A stretch of 5,963 bases of DNA. It comes from Leptospira sp. GTDB taxonomy: Bacteria; Spirochaetota; Leptospiria; Leptospirales; Leptospiraceae. Made by a program: the position numbers and the translations under genes. Positions 1 to 5,963 of the stretch are shown here, piece by piece. Each line of letters starts with the position of its first letter. Position 1 is the first letter of the stretch. Below the pieces are notes generated by a model. The model ran no database searches. It had not been told where the DNA came from and worked only from the letters and a program-made list of their open reading frames with translations. The stretch covers positions 1 to 5,963 of the forward strand of contig JAIOQL010000574.1 of the NCBI GenBank assembly GCA_021413405.1, in the 5' to 3' direction.

Positions 1-1
1 G

Positions 2-2878
2 GATGGATATTTGCGAAATGTATCCGTTTGCACTCCAGGAATATTGGCTTCTATTCTTTCTGCAACCGGGCTTATAAATGCGACTGGACTATGCAGCAGT
101 TCAGTTACTGGGTTTCAAAATTCACCTATTTTCATTCATTTTACTGAAGACATGGATCTTTCGACAACGGATGCGGCGTTTACTATAAGTCCGGCAATCA
201 ATGGAATAAAAACCTGGTCTCAGAGCGGGAATGCTCTTTGCGGATCAACAGGACCTTGCACTTCGACTGCAAGTCTTTTGACATTTACTCCAACACAACC
301 CTGGCAGCCTTCTTTGACCTATTCTGTAACAATACTGGGATCTGCGACGGATATTTCCGGAAATGATCTTGGAACTAATTCTTCTTTTTCTTTTACAGTT
401 GGAACAGATTATCAGATTCCACAAGTTATACGGCCGGATGGATTTTTGGGGCCGGGATGTAATCCTGGACCGGGAACCCTCGCTTCAGTTGTTGACCCGA
501 TTTTCGGTCTTCGGGATAAAACCGGATTTTGCAGCAGCATTGTCCCCGGAAATTTAAATTCTCCTGTTGTAATTGATTTTACTGAAGACATGGATATTGC
601 CTCAGTAAATTCTTCTATTAGTATCTCACCGGGCATTATCGGTGTGAAGTCCTGGTCAATGAGTCCTTTGCCGCAGTGCGGGTCGACAGGGCCTTGCGGC
701 GGAGCGGTCAGCCAATTAACTTTTACTCCTAGTCAACCCTGGTCGATTGCAACATACAATGTAAATATTTCAAACGGCGCAAAAGATTTGGATGGCAATT
801 CAATGAGCGGCTATTCTTTTTCATTTACTGTCGGTACTGATTTTGATCCGCCTGACATGGATTATACTGTAGGCGGACCTTTATTCAGCGATAAAGCAAC
901 TGCTCCGTGTGCTGCTGCCGCTTTAACTTCCATAGTAAGCCTGGATACCGATGTTTGCAACACTGCTGCAGGAATGAAACTCCGGATTCGCTTCGATGAA
1001 GCGATGGATCAATCTGCAACAATGAATTCATTTTCGATTTCACCGGGGGTGACCGGGGCATTTACATGGCCGACCCCACAAGAATTATTATTCACTCCTT
1101 CCCAGGATCTTCAGTTATTCAAACAGTACAAAGTTACAATTACAACAGGAGCGAAAGACCTGGCGGGGAATCCGCTCACTTCAGATTTTACAAGATATTT
1201 CAGTACCGGAGACGGTTCCGGATTAGTTGATCTTACCCCGCCGAATATTGCCAATGTGTTTTCAGATACAACGGGTGGAGCGGGAGGCTGTGATGGGGCA
1301 ATGAATGATTCTTTATTTGCATCGTTTATTGGAAACGTTTGCACTGATAATGGAGGGAGCGGCCAGGGCGCAAATTTTGAAATTCAATTCAGCGAGAATA
1401 TGAATCAGTCTGTGACATCCCAGGCTTTTTCAATTAGCCCTTCCGTCTCGGGAACCATTTCCTGGGCTGCCGGAAATATAATGCGTTTTTCAACCAGCCA
1501 ATCACTAAACCCGAATGTTCAGTATCAGATTACATTTAACCAGAATGCTGCGGATGTTGCGGGAAATAAATTGCAAAGTCCATATATTTTATTTTTTCAA
1601 ACCAGTCCAGTTGGCGGTAATCCAGGGGTGACAACAGTCGTTGTTTCAGCAGGAACAGTTGCGGCCTGTGGAGGCGGTGGTGGGGTAGCCACGGATATAT
1701 TATCAGCGACGGTGAATAATGGATGTCAGGGAAATCCGGGAACCAACCCGATCGTTGTAAATTTTACTGAACCTATGAATCAACCAAAAACACAATCCGG
1801 ATTTTCCATTTCACCAGGTGTGAACGGATCCTTCACCTGGCCGACAGCAACTCAAATGGTGTTTACTCCGGATAATTCATTGAGCTATGGTACCCGATAC
1901 AATATTACTCTATCAACTTCGGTTGAGGATGTCCAGGGACAAAGATTAGGAAATCAGGTTTTCGGTACATTCGTTGTGGGTGCTCCCGATGTAACTCCTC
2001 CAAATATTTCCTGCCCGGGATGCGGGATAGATTTCGAAATTAACGGAGATGGAGACAGTTGCGGTGCGGTAGTACCTAATGATGTAGTCAATCAGCAAAA
2101 TGGATCAAGTGGAACTCTTAATGTTTGTTCGGGTGGTAATGCACTCCGGATTGTTTTCAGTGAAAATATGAACCAGGTTGCTACGACAAATGCAATTTCT
2201 TTTTCACCTTCGGTAAATGTGACGTTTTCGTGGGTTGGAAATGTATTGACGATTGTTCCGCTTACAACTTTTGCGAGCGATAAATTTTATAGTATAACTG
2301 TATCCACCTCTGCAAAAGATCTCGCAGGAAATTCTCTTCCTGGTGATTTTCAGGTTGGGTTTAAAACAGAAAATTCATCCCCGAAAGTATATGCAGTAGG
2401 ACTGGGAAGTCAGGTCGGGTGTACAAATTTTACAGGGGTTCCTTCTGTTGGAAGTATAATTGGCGGAACATGGGCATCTGCAAATTGTTTTTGGGATAAT
2501 ACTCTATCGATCCTTCAACCAGGCAGTTATCACTTTTTGGCGGGAAATTTGGCCTGTGTGGCGGATTCCCAGACAGACAATATTCGCATTATTTTTGATA
2601 AACCGATGGATATTGTAAGTACTGCTTCAGCTGTTTCACTTCGAAGAATATCTCCACCACTCGGATCTGTTATAAAATCTTCCTGGTCGTGGAGTGACAC
2701 AAATCATGTCCTGACGATGTCTTTTTCGGAAGGAGCTCTTTGCATGGATCTTGTGAGGAATTTATTAAATGATCCAAGCCCAAACTATCCGTTCTATATT
2801 ATTGACGTTGATCAGACTGCGAAAGATGCAAATGGGAATTCCCTGGCTGCACCATTCAGTTTCATCATGGAAGGAGAT
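2..2878 (+). repeat. Seven tandem Ig-like domain repeats (protein-level), about 375-510 bp each
   Basis: The repeat units lie near 2-409, 410-838, 839-1216, 1217-1609, 1610-1987, 1988-2371 and 2372-2878. They are clear at protein level, marked by FTEDMD, FTEDMD, FDEAMD, FSENMN, FTEPMN, FSENMN and FDKPMD in order. Most are diverged at DNA level. Units 1 and 2 are the closest pair: both carry FTEDMD, CGSTGPC, a TFTP-x-QPW strand and SFSFTVGTD, and a stretch of about 20 bases around the FTEDMD codons (138-157 and 576-595) is almost unchanged at a spacing of 438 bp. The last unit is the most divergent and carries extra sequence both before and after its FDKPMD strand. Confidence 0.85.
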
Positions 2879-2881
2879 TAA
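2..2881 (+). CDS. Multi-domain bacterial Ig-like (SbsA/Big_5-type) repeat protein, 5'-truncated
   Basis: This is a large, probably exported protein of unknown specific function, made almost entirely of tandem Ig-like beta-sandwich domains. The frame is open to the left edge, so the TTG at 11 is only the first possible start inside the window and the true start and signal peptide are upstream. About 959 codons are visible. Seven domains can be read, with boundaries near residues 1-133, 134-276, 277-402, 403-533, 534-659, 660-787 and 788-956 (counted from the TTG). Each has the same order: a Gly/Cys-rich loop, a strand ending in a motif such as FTEDMD, FDEAMD or FSENMN, a SISPG or similar turn, a tryptophan strand, an LTFTP-like strand, a Y-x-(V/I)-x-(I/V) strand, and an AKDLAGN-like turn. 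This is the known signature of SbsA-type Ig domains found in surface layers, adhesins and secreted proteins. Many cysteines recur in the loops, suggesting disulfides and an oxidising location. The protein ends one base before the next gene. Adhesion or a structural surface role is inference. Confidence 0.9.
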   Translation, partial: DGYLRNVSVCTPGILASILSATGLINATGLCSSSVTGFQNSPIFIHFTEDMDLSTTDAAFTISPAINGIKTWSQSGNALCGSTGPCTSTASLLTFTPTQPWQPSLTYSVTILGSATDISGNDLGTNSSFSFTVGTDYQIPQVIRPDGFLGPGCNPGPGTLASVVDPIFGLRDKTGFCSSIVPGNLNSPVVIDFTEDMDIASVNSSISISPGIIGVKSWSMSPLPQCGSTGPCGGAVSQLTFTPSQPWSIATYNVNISNGAKDLDGNSMSGYSFSFTVGTDFDPPDMDYTVGGPLFSDKATAPCAAAALTSIVSLDTDVCNTAAGMKLRIRFDEAMDQSATMNSFSISPGVTGAFTWPTPQELLFTPSQDLQLFKQYKVTITTGAKDLAGNPLTSDFTRYFSTGDGSGLVDLTPPNIANVFSDTTGGAGGCDGAMNDSLFASFIGNVCTDNGGSGQGANFEIQFSENMNQSVTSQAFSISPSVSGTISWAAGNIMRFSTSQSLNPNVQYQITFNQNAADVAGNKLQSPYILFFQTSPVGGNPGVTTVVVSAGTVAACGGGGGVATDILSATVNNGCQGNPGTNPIVVNFTEPMNQPKTQSGFSISPGVNGSFTWPTATQMVFTPDNSLSYGTRYNITLSTSVEDVQGQRLGNQVFGTFVVGAPDVTPPNISCPGCGIDFEINGDGDSCGAVVPNDVVNQQNGSSGTLNVCSGGNALRIVFSENMNQVATTNAISFSPSVNVTFSWVGNVLTIVPLTTFASDKFYSITVSTSAKDLAGNSLPGDFQVGFKTENSSPKVYAVGLGSQVGCTNFTGVPSVGSIIGGTWASANCFWDNTLSILQPGSYHFLAGNLACVADSQTDNIRIIFDKPMDIVSTASAVSLRRISPPLGSVIKSSWSWSDTNHVLTMSFSEGALCMDLVRNLLNDPSPNYPFYIIDVDQTAKDANGNSLAAPFSFIMEGD
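2871..2876 (+). promoter_or_regulatory. Shine-Dalgarno AAGGAG deciding a TTG start
   Basis: A perfect AAGGAG lies in the last codons of the Ig-repeat gene, six bases before the TTG at 2883. It is the strongest ribosome binding site in the window. It favours the TTG over the in-frame ATG at 2904 and over starts further upstream inside the Ig gene. Its position suggests that translation of the two genes is coupled. Confidence 0.8.
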
Positions 2882-2882
2882 T

Positions 2883-3575
2883 TTGAAAAGAAGAAGATAT
2901 CCGATGATTTGGTCCAAATGCATCATGGTGGTATTCTGTGTATTGCTATTCCCTAATTGCGGGATAACGAAAATTTTCCGGTCTTCGGGAAGTCTGCAAG
3001 TTACGGCAGTCAGGCAGGATTCAAAAAAAATTTTAGCAATCGGGATAATTGAAAATCGAGATGCAAGGTTCAGTCCATTCCTGATCAAAAATTTTAGTGA
3101 CATGCTTCAGTTTCATCTTATCGATCTGGGCTTTCAGTTTATAGAAATCGATTCTGAAGTCCTCCAACGAGAAGTATCCGGATCAAAACAGGCTGAGTTC
3201 ACACCGGAAAAAGAACCTGCGAAATCTGCTGTAATAAACGAGAATAATATTCCTGTGCAAAATGCGATTGATAAAGCGGATCCTGAAACAGGAAAGACTT
3301 CACAGGAAAAAATATTATCTTCTGAGCAAATACGAAAACTTGCTGAAAAAATAAATTTTAATTTTTTTATCCAGGGCGCCATCGGGAACAATGAATCCGG
3401 GACACTTCTCGAAAGTGACGAAAACTCCCTGATATTCCTGAAAATTTACAATTCGGAAGGAAAACTGGTAAACGCAGTAAATTTCACCGTAAACGGAAGG
3501 AATATAGCGGAGGCTCCATTCTTAAGAGATGTTTGCTCCCGGATTTCCGGCAAATTAGCAAAAGGTATTAAATAA
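2883..3575 (+). CDS. Putative lipoprotein with CsgG/LpoB/FlgO-like fold pattern
   Basis: The predicted protein has 230 residues from a TTG start at 2883, chosen because AAGGAG sits six bases upstream and a normal signal peptide then follows. A longer frame begins at 2769, but its first 38 residues overlap the Ig gene and would spoil the signal peptide. Residues 1-12 are basic (MKRRRYP), residues 13-24 are hydrophobic, and LFPNC gives a lipidation cysteine at 26. The proline at -2 and phenylalanine at -3 make the lipobox loose, as is often seen in spirochaetes. Residues 49-57 (KILAIGIIE) form a beta strand, followed by a helix (64-82), a strand (FQFIEID), a polar low-complexity insert near 95-145, a helix (EQIRKLAEKI), a strand (FNFFIQGAIG), and a strand pair (LIFLKIYNSEGKLVNAVNF) before a C-terminal helix. 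This order resembles CsgG, LpoB and FlgO-type lipoproteins, which act in secretion pores, as penicillin-binding protein activators, or near flagella. No specific member is recognised, so the exact role is unknown. The stop is 12 bases before the next start. Confidence 0.75.
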   Translation: MKRRRYPMIWSKCIMVVFCVLLFPNCGITKIFRSSGSLQVTAVRQDSKKILAIGIIENRDARFSPFLIKNFSDMLQFHLIDLGFQFIEIDSEVLQREVSGSKQAEFTPEKEPAKSAVINENNIPVQNAIDKADPETGKTSQEKILSSEQIRKLAEKINFNFFIQGAIGNNESGTLLESDENSLIFLKIYNSEGKLVNAVNFTVNGRNIAEAPFLRDVCSRISGKLAKGIK

Positions 3576-3587
3576 GAAACCCGGGCA

Positions 3588-4466
3588 ATGAAAAAAAAAT
3601 TCAATAGTATGCTCAATGGCTCACGCAAAGACGCTAAGGCGCCAAGGATAAATGAATATAAAATTATCAATTTTCATTACAGACAACTTTCACAAAACTT
3701 GCGGCAAAGATATGCAAAGGTGGCATTAGTAACAAATTTTAAGATTCGTTACTTTGCGTCTTTGCGGCTTTGCGCGAGTTTCGTCGTTTCGCTTTGTGAT
3801 CCATTTCAGTATAAACTCTATTCCTTCCTGCTTATCCCGGGATACTTCCTGATCTCCTCTTCTTTTTCTTCCTGCAAGGGGAATCAAAATGAATTGCAAA
3901 AAAAAAATGCCGCGGCGGGAAATTTATACTCCCTTCAGAAAACGGATGAAGCTTTGAAAATTTATGAAGAAATTCTGAAAGAAGAAAAATCCGTTCATGC
4001 TCTAATTATGGCCGGTAAAATTCAATATTACAAAAAAAAATATACTGTCTCCGGGGAATATTTCAGCCAGGCGATGGATAATGATAAAGGTAACCTTCTG
4101 GCTGAATACTGGTTGGCAAAAGTGGAAAGTCAAACGCCGGAAAATGAAGAAGAAGCTATTAAAAAAATAAACCGGATTTTGGAAAGAAATGTATCCACGA
4201 TAGATGTTGCGTATTTGAAGGGAACCATCCTGGAACGCAAAGGGAATATCAGAGAAGCAATTCAATCATATAACCAGGCCATTAGAGAGGAAGAAAAAAT
4301 TGCTTTGGCTTACTTGAGAATGGCTCGCCTATACAAAATCACAAATATGAAAGACATGTCCGGCAAATTCCTGGCAAAAGCAAAAATGCTCTCCGGTTCC
4401 AACCAGGAAATGCAGAAAGTGATCCGGAAACAAATGGATAAAGAAAACATTCATTTTTCTGAATAA
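3588..4466 (+). CDS. TPR-repeat lipoprotein with repeat-derived N-terminal leader
   Basis: The frame encodes 292 residues from the ATG at 3588. Residues 74-95 look like a lipoprotein signal peptide (QYKLYSFLLIPGYFLIS, then FSSC) with the lipidated cysteine at 96. The mature part, from 97, is helical and carries about five TPR-like units near 104-127, 128-160, 161-193, 195-228 and 229-262. The clearest is AYLKGTILERKGNIREAIQSYNQAI. TPR lipoproteins usually act as periplasmic or outer-membrane scaffolds for protein complexes; the partner here is unknown. The first 73 residues are odd for a secreted protein: about residues 10-73 are encoded by the inverted-repeat element at 3615-3805, giving peptides such as SRKDAKAPR and FASLRLCAS. 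No in-frame ATG lies between residue 8 and the cysteine, and the weak alternatives (TTG 3699, GTG 3720, TTG 3762) lack a good ribosome site, so the real start is uncertain. The ATG at 3588 also has only a poor Shine-Dalgarno. The gene may still be functional, have a rebuilt leader, or be damaged at its 5' end. Confidence 0.75.
   Translation: MKKKFNSMLNGSRKDAKAPRINEYKIINFHYRQLSQNLRQRYAKVALVTNFKIRYFASLRLCASFVVSLCDPFQYKLYSFLLIPGYFLISSSFSSCKGNQNELQKKNAAAGNLYSLQKTDEALKIYEEILKEEKSVHALIMAGKIQYYKKKYTVSGEYFSQAMDNDKGNLLAEYWLAKVESQTPENEEEAIKKINRILERNVSTIDVAYLKGTILERKGNIREAIQSYNQAIREEEKIALAYLRMARLYKITNMKDMSGKFLAKAKMLSGSNQEMQKVIRKQMDKENIHFSE
3615..3805. repeat. MITE/REP-like inverted-repeat element of CGCAAAG-type units
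   Basis: The ends are inverted 10-mers, AATGGCTCAC at 3615-3624 and GTGATCCATT at 3796-3805, with one mismatch. Inside them lie arms at 3620-3647 and 3751-3778 that pair as inverted repeats at 22 of 28 positions and are made of CGCAAAG/CGCTAAG-like units. A smaller hairpin is AGTAAC (3728-3733) against GTTACT (3748-3753), and further imperfect CAAAG copies lie between. The layout is asymmetric: 17 extra bases separate the right arm from the right end. Sequences rich in GCAAAGACGCAAAG are, from memory, scattered in many bacterial genomes, often intergenic and sometimes read into proteins as RKDAKAPR or LRLCAS-like peptides. No transposase is encoded. The exact ends and any target duplication (at most TC on each side) are uncertain. 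Confidence 0.7.
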
Positions 4467-4485
4467 AATTAAAGAAATATTACCT

Positions 4486-5963
4486 ATGGAAAAATGGATC
4501 AAAATAAAAAATCTCGCGATTAAATATTTTAAAACGATTATCGTTTCCCTGTATGGTTTTGCGATCAGACCTAAAAACAGATTTAGCAGAATTGTTCAAA
4601 AGATTTTTATTATTTACGTCCTGTTAATAATCGTTACCGGTCTGTTGCCCGGCAGCTGGAAAAAGAATATCGCTGTGGTTTTAGAGAAAACCGTGATACT
4701 CCGTCCGCTTTCCAGGCTATTCTTTCTTTCGGTTATAGGTGATAATTCAATTGACCTGGATATTCTGAATGTAAAAGCAATCAAAGCATATCCCGAGAAA
4801 AAAACTCCAACGCTTTCGGCAATAGGTTCGATTGATTTCTTTGAAAAAGTTGACGTTGTGTCAAAGACTTCGGGAAACATCCAAAAGCTTTTTGTAAAGG
4901 AAGGAGATGATGTAATTCCGGGACAAATCCTTGTCCAGATGGAAACTCTTCAGCTTGAGCTGGAACAAAAGAAAAACTCTGCGCAACTGGAAAGTGCGCG
5001 TTCTTCCTTGAGGCTTGCGGAAGAAAAATATGAAAAAGCGAAAAGTGCCGTTGAAATCAGGGTTATGGAAGTAGAAAAACGACGAACCCAAGTGAAGGAA
5101 TTGAAGGCAGAGCTCGATAAAATCCGGGCAACTTTTACAGGTAAACAGGCTTTGTACCAGGAAAGCGGGGTTAGTAAAGAAGAGTTTGGAGTTGTAAAAA
5201 CCGCCGTAATTTCAGCCGAAGCGAAATTTCTTCTGGCAAAAAAGGACCTGGAAATATCCCAAATCGGTTTTAGAGATGAAGATCTGAAAAACAGGAAAAT
5301 GGTTATCCCAAAGGATCCTCAAAAGAGATCGGAAGCATTTGTGCTGCTGAATACAAGGATCGAAAAAGCAGAAATGGAGGTTGCAGTATCCCAGTTAAAT
5401 TCTGCAAAAGCAGCTCTTGATTCTACTCAGGAACTTTTGAGAACGACTACGATCAGGTCTCCAATCAATGGAGTCGTTGCATTCCGGAATAAGCATGTCG
5501 GAGAATTTGTCAACCAGGGAAGTGTAACCAGTTCCGAACAGGCCATTATGGTTCTCGTAAATATTAATTCAGTTTATGCGAAGATGAATGTCCGGGAATC
5601 CGAACTAAAAACTATCAGACGGGGAATGCCGCTTGAATTTACTGTGGATGTGTATCCTTCCGAAAAATTTCAGGGGAATGTTACAATTATTAATCCGATC
5701 GTTGATCCAAAAACTCATACAGCTGAAGTAAAAGCCTTATTAAAAAATCCGGAAAACAAACTGAAACCTGGCATGTTTCTTCGCGGCATTCTTGTTACCG
5801 GGAAGCCTGAATTCGTAATGCTATTACTTTCCAGTTCCATCACTCCGAAGGAAGGAGAAAACGCATGGGTGTTCGTTATCAAAAATAACCTGATCTTAAA
5901 ATCCGAAGTAAAAACAGGCAGAACATATGATGACAAAATTGAAATTCGAAGCGGCCTGGAACC
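4486..5963 (+). CDS. RND/HlyD-type efflux periplasmic adaptor subunit, 3'-truncated
   Basis: This is a membrane fusion protein that would link an inner-membrane transporter to an outer-membrane channel. The frame runs from ATG 4486 through the right edge with no stop, giving 492 visible residues. The N terminus is basic, with one membrane anchor near 36-56 (VQKIFIIYVLLIIVTGLL). Then come the first half of the lipoyl/barrel-sandwich domain near 121-154 (SGNIQKLFVKEGDDVIPGQILVQMET), a long helical hairpin near 155-318 with a turn around ESGVSKEEF (226-234) and a GFRDEDL motif (261-267), and the second lipoyl half near 320-346 (TTIRSPINGVV, VGEFVNQGS). The beta-barrel follows near 360-437, ending in the family hallmark LKPGMFLRGIL (426-436). 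The membrane-proximal domain starts near 438 and is cut off. The roughly 110 residues before the first lipoyl half are longer than usual for the family. The start lies 19 bases after the TPR gene and lacks a strong Shine-Dalgarno. The transporter is expected to the right. Substrate cannot be predicted. Confidence 0.9.
   Translation, partial: MEKWIKIKNLAIKYFKTIIVSLYGFAIRPKNRFSRIVQKIFIIYVLLIIVTGLLPGSWKKNIAVVLEKTVILRPLSRLFFLSVIGDNSIDLDILNVKAIKAYPEKKTPTLSAIGSIDFFEKVDVVSKTSGNIQKLFVKEGDDVIPGQILVQMETLQLELEQKKNSAQLESARSSLRLAEEKYEKAKSAVEIRVMEVEKRRTQVKELKAELDKIRATFTGKQALYQESGVSKEEFGVVKTAVISAEAKFLLAKKDLEISQIGFRDEDLKNRKMVIPKDPQKRSEAFVLLNTRIEKAEMEVAVSQLNSAKAALDSTQELLRTTTIRSPINGVVAFRNKHVGEFVNQGSVTSSEQAIMVLVNINSVYAKMNVRESELKTIRRGMPLEFTVDVYPSEKFQGNVTIINPIVDPKTHTAEVKALLKNPENKLKPGMFLRGILVTGKPEFVMLLLSSSITPKEGENAWVFVIKNNLILKSEVKTGRTYDDKIEIRSGLE

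Noticed and set aside
412..1344. Short antisense frames at 412-636 and 1111-1344 and the + frame at 363-557
   Set aside because: They are shadows of the Ig-repeat gene in other frames, with no recognisable domains or start signals.
2012..2023. CPGC (CXXC) in the sixth Ig unit as a redox active site
   Set aside because: It lies in a linker loop with no thioredoxin-like fold around it. It is more likely structural.
2769..2882. Upstream extension of the lipoprotein frame beginning at 2769
   Set aside because: It overlaps the end of the Ig gene, lacks a fitting ribosome site, and places 38 polar residues before a good signal peptide. The TTG at 2883 has a perfect AAGGAG.
3576..3587. Terminator or promoter between the lipoprotein genes
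   Set aside because: The gap is only 12 bases, with no stem-loop followed by a T-run and no room for a -35/-10 pair.
3615..3805. CRISPR array suggested by repeated CGCAAAG units
   Set aside because: The units are short, inverted and degenerate, with no regular spacers and no cas genes nearby.
3613..3807. Target-site duplication flanking the repeat element
   Set aside because: Only a TC dinucleotide is shared on both sides, which is expected by chance.
4002..5091. Antisense frames at 4002-4265, 4614-4880 and 4861-5091
   Set aside because: They lie opposite well-supported TPR and adaptor coding sequence, and their translations are low-complexity Phe/Ser-rich.

Overview
The window reads as a piece of a Gram-negative (diderm) bacterial chromosome of moderate, slightly AT-rich composition. 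A spirochaete of the Leptospira group is my best guess. The reasons are the long exported protein made of Ig-like repeats, two lipoproteins in a row with loose lipoboxes, and an inner-membrane-anchored efflux adaptor. This assignment is an inference and no single gene proves it. All genes lie on the + strand, nearly head to tail, with no visible terminator between them. They could form one transcription unit whose start and end both lie outside the window.

Region 1 (2-2881) is the 3' part of a large gene for a secreted or surface protein. At least seven tandem bacterial Ig-like domains of the SbsA/Big_5 type are visible, and most carry a cysteine pair just ahead of the strand containing the F(T/S)E-x-M-(D/N) motif. 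Region 2 (2883-3575) is a lipoprotein whose fold pattern resembles CsgG/LpoB/FlgO-type proteins. It starts at a TTG one base after the stop of the Ig gene and is served by a strong AAGGAG inside that gene. Region 3 (3588-4466) is a TPR-repeat lipoprotein whose N-terminal coding region contains an inverted-repeat element of about 190 bp built from CGCAAAG-like units. Region 4 (4486 to the right edge) is a membrane-anchored periplasmic adaptor (membrane fusion protein) of an RND/HlyD-type efflux or secretion system, cut off by the window end.

Taken together, the adaptor implies a tripartite pump whose inner-membrane transporter probably lies to the right. The two lipoproteins would sit in the periplasm or on a membrane next to it, and the Ig-repeat protein would be outside or in the periplasm. 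Whether the Ig protein and the pump are functionally linked cannot be told from sequence alone. The points most worth a second look are the repeat element that now encodes the leader of a lipoprotein, and the repeated cysteine-paired Ig architecture.
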